A stretch of DNA of 64,000 nucleotides from the NCBI RefSeq assembly GCF_001855385.1, contig NZ_MKIE01000001.1, forward strand, positions 186,001-250,000, read 5' to 3'. Shown piece after piece: positions 45,021 through 54,500 of this stretch (position 1 is the first letter of the stretch; each line of letters opens with the position of its first letter). The position numbers and the translations under genes are program-made. The DNA comes from Andreesenia angusta. GTDB lineage: Bacteria; Bacillota; Clostridia; Tissierellales; Gottschalkiaceae. The notes under the pieces were generated by a model. It saw nothing but the letters and a program-made list of their open reading frames with translations. It was not told the origin of the DNA and searched no databases.

Positions 45021-45220
45021 TTCCATCTCTCCTGTATAATTTCTCTTTTTTTCAATTATACCCTTATTTATGTCTAGGAGGCATAGAAAATTAAACTTGT
45101 AGACTTAATCTCAATTTGTTAGAAACTTAGGAACGTGAAAATCGGCATTTTTGTTTGTATTTTTTTCTAAAGGGTATGATTGAGATAAATCCAAGCAAAT
45201 ATACAAGGGGAGGTTTTTTT

Positions 45221-46147
45221 ATGAAAAAGCTTAGAGTCTCTATTTTATTGTCTCTATTCTCATTGTTTTTAGTTTCTTCATTCGCTTCAGCAGAACAAAG
45301 CATAAAGATCACTTTCAATGGTGCAGAAGTTCGATCTGATGTACCACCTGTAGTTATGAATGGAAGAACTATAGTTCCTGTAAGGGCTATATTCGAAAAG
45401 TTTGGCATTGAACCTATCTGGAATCAAAAAGACAAAACTGTCACAGCTCAAAGAGGAGATATATCCATAAAGCTCACCTTGAACTCTGATATAGCTGAGG
45501 TAAACGGTGAGCCAAAGCTTCTAGATCAGTCTGTTGCAGCTGTAAACGGCAGAACGCTGGTACCTGTGCGATTTGTTTCAGAAACATTTGGCGCAGGTGT
45601 GGAGTGGAATCAAAGTGTCAAAGCTGTTTTAATAAAAACAGAAGAGAAGTACGGAAATGTAGTTGAAATGCCTTTTTCTGATATTTTTCATCGCAAATTT
45701 CCTTTTGTCGGGTCTTACTTCGTCCAGGGATCAATCCTTTATGATGGTGAGGCTAAAAATGGAATAGCTGATGGCAGCGGAACGCTGTATTACAGTCAGA
45801 GCTCATCTAATCACATTCTTTACATTGGGGATTTCAAAGAAAATATGATGCATGGAAATGGAACTCTTTACTATCCAGGCGGAGTTATGGCCTATACCGG
45901 TGGACTCCAAAACGACAAGCTTCATGGAAACGGAAAGCTTTATTTTGCAGATAAGTCCTTAGCTTATTCAGGAGATTTCCAGAATGACAATTTCCATGGA
46001 TTTGGGATTCAGTATGGCAATTCAAACAGTATAGTCTACAAAGGTAGCTTTTCACAAGGCTTGAGACATGGTCAAGGTATTCTTTACGACTGCAAAGGAA
46101 GAGTGCTCCACAACGGTGTATTTGTAAATGGAGAACCTAAAAAGTAG
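45221..46147 (+). CDS. Secreted MORN-repeat protein with copper-amine-oxidase-N-like modules
   Basis: 308 residues. A signal peptide (about 1-24) is followed by two wall-type modules (VMNGRTIVPVRAIFE, AVNGRTLVPVRFVSE), like those of the protein at 7399. At about 175-300 there are five or six MORN repeats (YIGDFKENMMHGNGTLYY, YSGDFQNDNFHGFGIQYG). MORN repeats often bind lipids or proteins at membranes; a secreted wall-bound set is less common. GGGGAGG precedes the ATG at 45221. It diverges from the response regulator gene, so it might share regulation with the polysaccharide operon, but that is not proven. Confidence 0.85.
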   Translation: MKKLRVSILLSLFSLFLVSSFASAEQSIKITFNGAEVRSDVPPVVMNGRTIVPVRAIFEKFGIEPIWNQKDKTVTAQRGDISIKLTLNSDIAEVNGEPKLLDQSVAAVNGRTLVPVRFVSETFGAGVEWNQSVKAVLIKTEEKYGNVVEMPFSDIFHRKFPFVGSYFVQGSILYDGEAKNGIADGSGTLYYSQSSSNHILYIGDFKENMMHGNGTLYYPGGVMAYTGGLQNDKLHGNGKLYFADKSLAYSGDFQNDNFHGFGIQYGNSNSIVYKGSFSQGLRHGQGILYDCKGRVLHNGVFVNGEPKK

Positions 46148-46179
46148 TGAAATCATCTTTAAAGATGATTTCACTACTT
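46142..46179. terminator. 38-bp perfect palindrome at the convergent ends of the MORN and FUSC genes
   Basis: The half-site AAGTAGTGAAATCATCTTT is followed by its exact inverse, starting inside the MORN stop codon. On the minus strand it is followed by T5, so it terminates the FUSC gene. On the plus strand no T tract follows, so termination there may be weaker. Confidence 0.8.
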
Positions 46180-46204
46180 CCGCTGTCAGTAATCGTTTCG
46201 CTCT

Positions 46205-47176
46205 CTAGACCGAAACACTTTCAAATCCTCCGCTTCCGCACTCGGAGGATTTACTCTCAAATATGAATTTATTGGCCAGTAGTGCCATTCCAACCCCCAT
46301 AGCCACGTAGAAAAGTCGCTCTATCGAGGCCAATCCTACATCTCCTGAGAGAGATGCAGAAGCCAGAACCGAAACAGTTACGCAGATTATCTTGTCTCTG
46401 TATCTTCTTGTGTACATGTCCATATAGCCCATAAACAGCATAATAAAAGTTCTGGCCGTGTCACTCTCTATAATTGTAAAAAGCAGCAGTGCAACTGTCG
46501 CTCCTATGGCCGTGCCCTGAAGTCGCTCAAGCGACCTCTGCCTGCAACATTCAGAGTAAAGCTCCGTTATGGCAAAAACAGAGTACACAATCCACCTTCC
46601 TTGACTTAGGTTCAAAAATTCCACTATAAAAGCTGAGATTGCAGTTAGAATCCCTATCCTGATTGCATATGCCCACCTTACCTTGTCTGAATTTTCACCT
46701 TCTGAGTTCTCCGAATAAATAGCTCCTTCTTTTTTTCGAAAAGCGATCTGAACCAGCATAACTAGAACAGCTCCAAGTGCAAGCCCTGCAAATCGCTTCA
46801 CAAGATCCTCTCCTCCTACAGGAGCATAGAGCATAAAAAGGTACTGAAGACCAAAAGGAACTACCGCTGTCTTCTCAAGGTCAGAGCTCAAGAAGTATCC
46901 GAGCCCAGCCATTGCAGTGAAGTTTATGACTAAGCCTGACCATAGGCTAAGTCCGGCAACATGGGCCGCCGCTCCAAGTCCTAGATTCAAGGATACAAGC
47001 TTTATCAAGTTCCTGACTGGATTCCTCGAAAGATCCTTCTGCATCAACACAAGAATCGACACCAAGACAGTAACACCCTCTATGCTGTTCTTTGATCCGA
47101 ATACAGCTGTGAATATGTTCACGAAAGCTATAATGCCTCCGAACATCGCTGTATTGACTGTGATTTTTTTCAACAT
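46205..47176 (-). CDS. FUSC-family membrane transporter
   Basis: 323 residues in about ten membrane helices. Two segments, FNLSQGRWIVYSVFAITELYSE and the following RLQGTAIGATVALLLF, match the conserved FUSC/ArAE core of aromatic acid and fusaric acid exporters. It lacks a large cytosolic domain, so it is a short version. AGAGGAGAG precedes the ATG at 47176. A promoter-like TTGTAT, 17 bases and TAAAAT occur upstream on the minus strand. Substrate unknown; a drug or aromatic metabolite exporter is a family-based guess. Confidence 0.8.
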   Translation of the reverse strand: MLKKITVNTAMFGGIIAFVNIFTAVFGSKNSIEGVTVLVSILVLMQKDLSRNPVRNLIKLVSLNLGLGAAAHVAGLSLWSGLVINFTAMAGLGYFLSSDLEKTAVVPFGLQYLFMLYAPVGGEDLVKRFAGLALGAVLVMLVQIAFRKKEGAIYSENSEGENSDKVRWAYAIRIGILTAISAFIVEFLNLSQGRWIVYSVFAITELYSECCRQRSLERLQGTAIGATVALLLFTIIESDTARTFIMLFMGYMDMYTRRYRDKIICVTVSVLASASLSGDVGLASIERLFYVAMGVGMALLANKFIFESKSSECGSGGFESVSV

Positions 47177-47269
47177 ATATATCTCTCCTCTTTAAATTCT
47201 AAAGTAGTGAGAAATTTTATCACAACCTGTCTGAATATACAATACAGAACTGCGTTTCGGACTTCTTTC

Positions 47270-48061
47270 CTATAATACAGTGAGTCTATATGTGTGCTCT
47301 AGAGGCCCTCTGCCACTTCCCAGATCCAGGTTAGATCGCAGCGCCCCTGTAAGATACGCTTTCGCTTGTTTTATGCTTTCGCCAAGCGATTTTCCGCTCG
47401 CCAAATTGCAAGCAATTGCAGCGGACAGTGTGCATCCTGTACCATGCGTGTTGGGATTGTCGATTCTTTCGGAAGTGTACCAGCTGAATCTGCCATCTTC
47501 AAAAAACAAGTCAGAAGCATCGCTCACTAGATGTCCGCCTTTCACTAGAACAGTCGTATTTACTTTTCTGCTTATTATTTTCGACGCCTCGACCATATCA
47601 TCTTGATTTTTTATCGATGTTTCAGACAAGACCTCCGCCTCTGGGATATTCGGGGTGATAACTGACCCGATTGGCAGCAGGTATTCGAGTAACGCCGCTT
47701 CGGCCTCTTCATCTATAAGCCTGTGTCCGCTTGTGGAAACCATTACAGGATCCACAACGATATTTCTTGCACCATACTGGCTTAGCTTCTCTGCAATCAC
47801 CTTGATTATTTCACTGTTTGCAACCATGCCGATTTTCACAGCATCTGGAGCAATATCGGTGAGTATACAGTCCATTTGCTTCGCTACAAACTCAGGTGTC
47901 ACTTCCGCAATGTCGTATACACCAGTGGTATTTTGGGCAGTCAAAGCAGTTATGACACTCATGGCGTACATCTTGTGCACAGTTATCGTCTTTATATCCG
48001 CTTGAATGCCGGCACCGCCACTACAGTCAGAGCCTGCTATAGTCAAAACTTTCTTAATCAT
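47270..48061 (-). CDS. thiD: Hydroxymethylpyrimidine/phosphomethylpyrimidine kinase
   Basis: 263 residues of the ribokinase fold. AGSDCSGGAGIQADIKTI binds the pyrimidine, GGHL and the anion-hole GTGCTLSAAIACNLASG mark ATP binding and catalysis. It phosphorylates HMP twice for thiamine phosphate synthesis. It is the last gene of the TPP-riboswitch operon and overlaps the HAD gene by 8 bases, so translation is coupled. Function is well supported by family and context. Confidence 0.95.
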   Translation of the reverse strand: MIKKVLTIAGSDCSGGAGIQADIKTITVHKMYAMSVITALTAQNTTGVYDIAEVTPEFVAKQMDCILTDIAPDAVKIGMVANSEIIKVIAEKLSQYGARNIVVDPVMVSTSGHRLIDEEAEAALLEYLLPIGSVITPNIPEAEVLSETSIKNQDDMVEASKIISRKVNTTVLVKGGHLVSDASDLFFEDGRFSWYTSERIDNPNTHGTGCTLSAAIACNLASGKSLGESIKQAKAYLTGALRSNLDLGSGRGPLEHTYRLTVL

Positions 48062-48704
48062 ACTGAAAACTCCTTTCTGTAAAAGATTTTAAGTAATAGT
48101 CCGACAGCCTTTTGATTTCTTCCTGATCGTCTATCGAAGATTCGTCGTATACTCCTACCACCTTAAAGCCCGAGTTCTTAGCAGTTTCAACAGCATGAAT
48201 AGCGTCTTCGAAGACCAGTACTTCCTCTATGTCCAAGTCGAGATATTCCAGTGCCGAATTGTAGATTTCTGGACTGCTTTTTCCGAAACCAACTTCGGTG
48301 CAGGTGAGTATCTTCCCGAAGTAATGCGATATCCCTATCCTTCTAAGAGCCACTTCCACCAATGCTCGATCGGTTGCCGTTGCAATACACATCTTGACCC
48401 CAGCTGATCTGAGATGCTCAAGCATCTGGAATACACCACTTTTCAATTCAGCTTCAAAGGCATAGAAGTGAAAAAGCATGTCGTTTATGTCCTCTGCAAT
48501 AGTCTCTACATCGTCTAGAATCCCGTAGTTCTCCCTGTAATAGTTCGCAGAATCTAAAAGACTCATGGCTTTTAGCTTTTCACTCAAGCCTTTTTCCGGA
48601 GCAATCCCTCTTCTCAGCAAATAATCCTCGCCAATTCTGTCCCATATGAACATGGAGTCTAGGATTGTACCGTCAAGGTCGAAAATCGCCCCCAACAGCT
48701 TCAC
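48054..48704 (-). CDS. HAD-superfamily phosphatase in thiamine operon
   Basis: 216 residues. The catalytic FDLDGTILDS, the TATD motif, KSSPEIY lysine and FEDAIHAV acidic motif are intact, with a helical cap as in phosphoglucomutase/phosphatase-type HADs. The GTG start at 48704 overlaps the ThiE stop (GTGA), giving a compact operon fit. A role as thiamine or pyrimidine phosphate phosphatase is plausible from its place between thiE and thiD, but substrate is not shown by sequence. Confidence 0.82.
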   Translation of the reverse strand: MKLLGAIFDLDGTILDSMFIWDRIGEDYLLRRGIAPEKGLSEKLKAMSLLDSANYYRENYGILDDVETIAEDINDMLFHFYAFEAELKSGVFQMLEHLRSAGVKMCIATATDRALVEVALRRIGISHYFGKILTCTEVGFGKSSPEIYNSALEYLDLDIEEVLVFEDAIHAVETAKNSGFKVVGVYDESSIDDQEEIKRLSDYYLKSFTERSFQYD

Positions 48705-49342
48705 TGCCCAAATGCTTTCTCGGACAGCTTCTTCAGCTCTCTGCACTCTTTTTCAATATCCTCTTTTGAAAATATAGCTGAGACAAGAGCAACTCCGTCA
48801 ATGCCACTGCCTTTCAGCTCCATGATATTGTGCTTGTAGATACCTCCAATGGCAACTACCGGTACAGAAATCGCTCTGCATATGGCCTTTAAAGTGTCGT
48901 GTGATACTAGATCCGCATCCGATTTTGTATAGGTGTTGAATACTGCTCCGACTCCAACGTAATCTGCGCCGTTTTTTTCAGCCTCAACCGCCTGTTCCAC
49001 GGTCTGCACTGAAACGCCTAAGATCACATTGTCGCCTACAAGTTTTCGAACTTCCCCAGCGTCCATATCTCCTTGACCAACGTGAATTCCGTCCGACTCG
49101 CAGGCTATAGCTATATCTATATTGTCATTTATGAAAAATGGAGCGCTGTATTTTCTGCAAATCTCTCTAATCTCAAAGGCTTCCCTTAGAAAATCTTCTT
49201 CGCACAGTTTTTTCTCCCTAAGCTGCACGCATGTAGCTCCGCCCCTCAAGGCCTCCTCCACCTGCATCGCTAAAGTCCTACCGTTAAGCCAGGACCTGTC
49301 TGTAACTGCATAAAGTCTCATAGACTCCTTATCGAACTTCAT
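48701..49342 (-). CDS. thiE: Thiamine-phosphate synthase
   Basis: 213 residues of a TIM barrel. CVQLREKKL binds pyrophosphate, FFINDNIDIAIA and DGIHVGQGDMD are active-site loops, and GVGAVFNTYTKSD and ALVSAIF close the barrel. It joins HMP-pyrophosphate and thiazole phosphate. Start is slightly uncertain: ATG at 49342 overlaps the thiM end, while ATG at 49321 has AAGGAG only 3 bases away. Either gives the complete family core. Confidence 0.95.
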   Translation of the reverse strand: MKFDKESMRLYAVTDRSWLNGRTLAMQVEEALRGGATCVQLREKKLCEEDFLREAFEIREICRKYSAPFFINDNIDIAIACESDGIHVGQGDMDAGEVRKLVGDNVILGVSVQTVEQAVEAEKNGADYVGVGAVFNTYTKSDADLVSHDTLKAICRAISVPVVAIGGIYKHNIMELKGSGIDGVALVSAIFSKEDIEKECRELKKLSEKAFGQ

Positions 49343-50150
49343 ATCTAGCACCACTTTCCAGCTTTTCGGCCGTCAGATTGTACACCTCGTCAATCAGATA
49401 GTTGTGGTAAGTTGAGTTTCCGTCCCTTTCCGAAAGCCTCTCAAAAGCAAGCTCTCCGCAAAGCCCCATCGCTGCAACAGAAGCTTTAGTAGCTTCTATT
49501 ATATTTTCAGGATTTGCCGCTATGAAAGCAGTTGTCATGGCGCTCAGCATGCATCCCGTGCCTGTAATTTTGCTCATCATGGGATGACCGTTTCTTATTA
49601 CGTAAGCTTTTTCACTGTCCGCGACAATATCTATGGCCCCTGTAATTACAATGACGGCACCTGTTTTTGCTGAAAAGCTTTTTGCAAATGAAACAGTTTC
49701 GTCAAGATTTTCCTCTGTAACCACGTCGTCAATGCTCGCGTCTACGCCTGAAGTAGATCCTGTACCGTCTATAAGTGTCTTAATCTCGGAAATATTTCCA
49801 CGAATTACCGAAAACTTGACTTCTTCCAGTAGTCTGTGTGCTGTCTCTGTACGCAAGGCGGATGCGCCTGCTCCTACCGGGTCGAGAAGTACAGGGTTAT
49901 TGCACTTATTTGACTTCTTACCCGCTAGGATCATTGAAAGCATTGTGCCTTCATTGAGCGTACCGATGTTGATGTTCAGCCCGTTGCAAATGGATGCAAT
50001 CTCCTCAATTTCACCGCTGTAATCCGCCATAATAGGGGATCCTCCACAGGCGAGCAGTATATTGGCGCAATCGTTAACGGTTACATAGTTGGTTATGTTG
50101 TGAATAAGCGGCGACTTGTTTTTTACATTTTCAAAGCATCTTTTAAGCAT
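49329..50150 (-). CDS. thiM: Hydroxyethylthiazole kinase
   Basis: 273 residues. NYVTVNDCANILLACGGSPIM starts the substrate pocket, RGNISEIKTL follows, and the anion-hole loop GTGCMLSAM carries the catalytic cysteine. It phosphorylates salvaged thiazole for ThiE. The ATG at 50150 has AGGAGAG upstream and lies 28 bases inside the cytX end. A longer open frame up to 50282 is unlikely, as it overlaps cytX further and lacks family similarity. Confidence 0.95.
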   Translation of the reverse strand: MLKRCFENVKNKSPLIHNITNYVTVNDCANILLACGGSPIMADYSGEIEEIASICNGLNINIGTLNEGTMLSMILAGKKSNKCNNPVLLDPVGAGASALRTETAHRLLEEVKFSVIRGNISEIKTLIDGTGSTSGVDASIDDVVTEENLDETVSFAKSFSAKTGAVIVITGAIDIVADSEKAYVIRNGHPMMSKITGTGCMLSAMTTAFIAANPENIIEATKASVAAMGLCGELAFERLSERDGNSTYHNYLIDEVYNLTAEKLESGARYEVR

Positions 50151-51307
50151 TCTTTCTCTCCTCCTAGCGCTATATCTGTAGCAACAGTAATCATGGACAC
50201 TATGACCATTATAGGAAGTGTGTTCCCTATAGGTGTGTCCAAAGTCATGGAAATTCGGTAAAGAGCAAACCCTGCGCACCATATGACGATGTTTCTTGTG
50301 TTTACACTTGAGCCGCTGCTGTCCTTTTTAAGTACAAAGAAGTCGGTGATCAGAATGGCGATCATCGGTGCAAAGACCGATCCTATCAAGTAGAGGAACC
50401 CTTCGAACTGCGACATAGGCGCAAATATCGCAAGCACTGTGCCTACTATCGTGACCACAACGCCTGCAACTTTCCCATTTACTTTACCGCATATGCTAGT
50501 TGCACTGATCCCCGCTGAATAGGCGTCGAGAAACGTAGTGGTGACAGTGGACAGTACGACTATAAGGAGTCCAATCATTCCAAAACCGGCAGACATCATA
50601 ATAGTTGCAACGTCGCTCTCACCCGTAAAGAGCGCAGCTCCTAGCCCGATTATATACATCCAGCAGCTGACAGTGAAATAAGACAGACTACTGACAAGTG
50701 TAGACCCTTTTTTTGCACTACTTGTGTAGTCCGATATCAAAGGGAGCCAGGAAAGCGGCATTGCTGCGGACAGCTCGACAGCTACGCCAAAAGAAATGGC
50801 GTCGCTCACCGGCGCTGAAGCATCACCACGAAAGACCACGGCGCTCATTATAATTGTGAGGACAAACAATCCACCCATGGCGAGCACATTGACTTTTCCC
50901 AGGTTTTTAAAGCCTAGCAGAATCCAGAGCACAATCAAGCCGCCTATTATAAGGCTCCAAGCCCATTGGCCTGAAAGCGGGAAAGTGGTCTGTGCAGCCG
51001 CCGCTCCTGAAATAATCATGATGGCTGTCCAGCCCACAAGTTGAAGCACGTTTAAGCTTGAAAAAATCAGAGATCCCTTCTCCCCGAATGAACGCTTGAC
51101 CGTCTCCATAGCACTTTTTTCAGTTTTTGCCCCAATCAGCCCCGCACCGTAAAGAAGCACACAGCCGATTACATGCCCCAATACGATCGCCAAAATCCCT
51201 CTTTCAAATCCCAGCGGAGCAATCAACGCCCCCGTCATAATCTCTGCGATTGACACCGCAGCCCCGAACCAGATAAGTCCGTTCGATAAAATGCTTGTTT
51301 TTTCCAT
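50123..51307 (-). CDS. cytX: CytX-like hydroxymethylpyrimidine permease
   Basis: 394 residues in about 12 transmembrane helices of the NCS1 nucleobase:cation symporter family. The N-terminal NGLIWFGAAVSIAEIMTGALIAPLGF and the following GHVIGCVLLYGAGLIG are family motifs. CytX is known as the HMP transporter gene placed behind TPP riboswitches, and this gene follows one directly. This supports HMP uptake, which ThiD then phosphorylates. AAGGAG lies 6 bases upstream of ATG. Confidence 0.9.
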   Translation of the reverse strand: MEKTSILSNGLIWFGAAVSIAEIMTGALIAPLGFERGILAIVLGHVIGCVLLYGAGLIGAKTEKSAMETVKRSFGEKGSLIFSSLNVLQLVGWTAIMIISGAAAAQTTFPLSGQWAWSLIIGGLIVLWILLGFKNLGKVNVLAMGGLFVLTIIMSAVVFRGDASAPVSDAISFGVAVELSAAMPLSWLPLISDYTSSAKKGSTLVSSLSYFTVSCWMYIIGLGAALFTGESDVATIMMSAGFGMIGLLIVVLSTVTTTFLDAYSAGISATSICGKVNGKVAGVVVTIVGTVLAIFAPMSQFEGFLYLIGSVFAPMIAILITDFFVLKKDSSGSSVNTRNIVIWCAGFALYRISMTLDTPIGNTLPIMVIVSMITVATDIALGGEKECLKDALKM

Positions 51308-51342
51308 TTATAAACTCCTTTTCTTTTCGTTTGAACAAAAAA

Positions 51343-51366
51343 GGGAAACACCTGACGATGTTTCCC
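51343..51366 (-). terminator. Riboswitch expression-platform terminator of the cytX operon
   Basis: Perfect stem GGGAAACA / TGTTTCCC with T6 following on the minus strand, placed between the TPP aptamer and the cytX start. Confidence 0.85.
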
Positions 51367-51387
51367 ATAAGAGCTGTAAAAGCTATG

Positions 51388-51480
51388 AAAGTAACTTCCT
51401 ACGTTGGCATTATCCAAATCAGGTTAAAGGGTCGAAGTTGATCACTTCCTCTCAGCCTGCATACAAGCTCCCCTGTTCAA
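51388..51480 (-). ncRNA. TPP riboswitch of the cytX-thiMED operon
   Basis: The minus strand carries CAGGGGAGC, then GCAGGCTGAGAGGAAGT, AACCTGATTTGGATAATGCC and ACGTAGGAA in the right order for a TPP aptamer. It differs from the first at a few variable positions, so the two are not recent copies. TPP binding should favour the terminator at 51343-51366. Confidence 0.95.
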
Positions 51481-51502
51481 ACGTTATTCTATTTTCCTCC
51501 AC

Positions 51503-51531
51503 ATTATATGCTTAAGGCAGTTCTTTGTCAA
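51503..51531 (-). promoter_or_regulatory. Consensus promoter of the cytX-thiMED operon
   Basis: Perfect minus-strand TTGACA (51526-51531), 17-base spacer, perfect TATAAT (51503-51508), directly upstream of the TPP aptamer. Confidence 0.88.
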
Positions 51532-51559
51532 ATAGCAAAGTTCTATAACTACCTATACT

Positions 51560-54500
51560 TTATTTTTCCAAATCAAATATCTCGGTTTGCTCCACCTGCC
51601 CGAGCCTTGTCATAGTCAGAGGGTCCTTGTCTATAAAAAATGCACTTCTTATCTCCTGTTCTTTGGTCATTATTTGAGTGTCCCCGCTTTCAGCGTCTCT
51701 AAGTCTGCAGCTGTACACTATCGGGAAATACGACCTGATGTATTTTCCCTCTGCATGCGCTGTAAAGGCTATTATCTGAAACCCAAGCTGCTTGGCTATG
51801 AAGAATACAGGATCCAGTATATGGTCGCTAGACGCTTTTCCAAACGGATTGTCCACTACAACAGTTCTGCTTGGCCCTCTGCTAGGACCTGCTTTCTTCT
51901 CTGCAAGATAGTTCAGTATTCCAAGGAAAAGCGTCATGTTCTTGCTCCACTTCTCCCCTCCAGACCATGAGTTGGAGGTCTCCCAAGAGTACGGCAAACT
52001 GCTTATCTTCTTGTCATTTGTAACCTTGCGGCACTTGACCTTTATAGGATTGCTCCTGAGCGCAATTTCCAAAAGCTGCTTGGACTGTAGCCACACCTCT
52101 ATCGACTTTCTGACTTTTTCCTCTATCTCGTAGCCATTCTCGTCCTTGAACCCCTCCCCCTCAAGCTGCTTCATCATCCAGTCTATATATCTAGACAGCT
52201 CCTCTTTTGTCTCCTTTTCATTCCACTCTGGCACGTTTATGGTGAATATGTCTTTCCAGCTATCTTCTACCTTTACCCTTGTATTCCTAGGTATCTGTCT
52301 TATCTCTTTAGCTACTGTCTCTAGGTGCAAATACAGGTGGCCTATAAACTGCTGCACTTCCCTGTCGTGATCCCTTATGTCGTTTTCAGCCAGCTCTATA
52401 GCCCTTTTTATTATATGCTCCATCTTGCTCTGCCAATCTAGCACTTCCAAAAGAGAGTCTTTCTTGCGTATACCGCTAAGAGCCCTGTCCTTGAATTTCA
52501 CGTCCAATATATTTTCATTGCAGAATTCCACAAACTTCTGCTTCTCCAGTTCGAGTTGATACAGCTTTTTCTCCATAATTTGTGTGCTTTCCTCAACTGC
52601 TCCTATAGCACTTTTCAGCACTTTTTGCCTATTGTACGGAAATTCATTTCTCAAGTCCTCTTTGATTTCCACTTCCTCTATCTCCTCTGTGAGATATTGG
52701 CACTTGTAGTTTTTGTTCTTTATTTCGTTTACTGCATTCTCTATATCCTTTCGCTGCCTGTAGAGCTCGCTCAGCCAATTTAAATTGTATGCCACTTTCT
52801 TCGCAAGCTCTCTGGCGTCCTCCTCTATTCTCTCCTCTGCCTGCTCAAGAGGGATCTCGAACTCCACAACTTCTTTGAACTCTTTGTAGAAATCCTTTAG
52901 ACGCAATTCATATGTGTTCTCTGCCTTTTCCTTTTCAGACTTAACTTCCAAATAGGCTTTTGTCAGATTTTCACACTCACTTCTCAGCTTATTCAACTCG
53001 TCTATAATTCTTGCCAGTTCATCTTCCCCGTATGGAGGGAATTCCACCTCTTCCTCCAGCTCGTAATTCATCTGTTTCTGGAAGTTAAGCAGATCTGCCT
53101 TTAGTCTCTCTAGCACACTCAAAGCTTCCCTTTCACTTTCTTCAAGACTGCTTCTATCTCTCTGCTTGTCTTCCAAAGCTGCTTTTATAGTCTTTCTCTC
53201 TGACTCCAGTGTCTCTATTGCCATTTCAGTGCTCTTAGGACTATAGCCACTAGTCTCTCTGTAGAGCTCCTTTCCCCTAAGCACTGCAACAGCAGTTTCC
53301 ATCTCGTTCAATCCATTTCTCAGGCTTTCTGCTTTATCTTTGCAGTATTCTATATTCTCCTTCGAAGCACGCTCACGTTCTGCAAGTTGGTCTATCTCCT
53401 TTCCAATTCTCAGCATCTCGAACTCTTTCTCTTTTTTCTCTTTTTTCTTTTTGACATATTCGATTGCCTTTTGCAACTTGCCCTCTATCATAGATTTCTC
53501 TTGAACAATCTCTGACGAGCGTTCCCGGATCCTCGCCACTTTCTCGTCTATACCTTTTAACCTGGACTGGCTCTCTTCTATGGCGCTCGCCTTCGAGTCT
53601 CTGGAATCCTGTATCTTCTCGAGCTGATTGCGAAGCTCTAGATTCTCTTTGTATGGATAGTTCTCAAAAAACTTCATTACATCCCTTGAAAGCTCTTCAG
53701 CTAATCCAAGTTCCCTCTCCTTGCTTTTTCTCAGATTCCTAGACTCCGACGCCTTAAAAGACACCTTTCTTTTCCAGTCTTCAAACTTCTCTGCTGCTAT
53801 ATTATCCCTCCAGCAATTTGGATAGAATACATTTTTCTCTGAGCATACGCTTCTGCCATCTATCCAATTTCTGGCTTCAAGCTCTGTAAGCACGAAGACA
53901 GGCTGGGAAATTTCATCGCTCCGCTCTCTTATTTTTTCTGAAAGCCTCTCAAGCTCAAGCTCTCCGACTACTATTGTAGAAGCCCATCTAGGATATGCTT
54001 CATACAGCTCTACCTCTGATTTACCTAGGCTTAAAGACGCCCTATGGACGTATTCGCTCCCCGACTCAATATAGTTAAACTGTCTCTTCCAACTACTTAT
54101 CCATACCTCGATAGAAGGGTCAGCAGTATAGTAGTCGCTCTCGCTGTAGTCGTCCTCCCATCTGCTGGCTATTCTTTCCTGAAGAAGCAAGCTCTCTTTT
54201 TCCTCTCTCAGCCTTTCCGATCTGTTCAGAAGCTGAGCAGCTACACTTTCCTGCTTCAAGTAGAGAGATTCCATGTTGAACCAGCTAGTCCTGAATTCCT
54301 TCACTCTCCTTAGAAGTCTTTCATGGGCTTCGCTCTGAACTTTAAGCTCTCCTGAAAGCTCTGACTCCTGGTCTGCCAAGAATCTCGCTTCCAGCCTGTA
54401 TTTCTCCAGCTGCTCCTCTTGTTCCGATTTTTCCTCGTTCAATTTTCTTGCATAACTTTCACTTTCGAACATCTCGGATTCAAGCGAAGTCAGCTTGCCT

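Noticed and set aside
45030..45220. c-di-GMP riboswitch before the MORN gene or the polysaccharide operon
   Set aside because: None of the conserved GEMM-I strings (such as CACAGGGCAAACC) appear in this gap or the other intergenic gaps I read.
49329..50282. Extended thiM start at 50282
   Set aside because: The extra 44 residues overlap cytX, are not similar to ThiM and lack a ribosome site; the ATG at 50150 has AGGAGAG.
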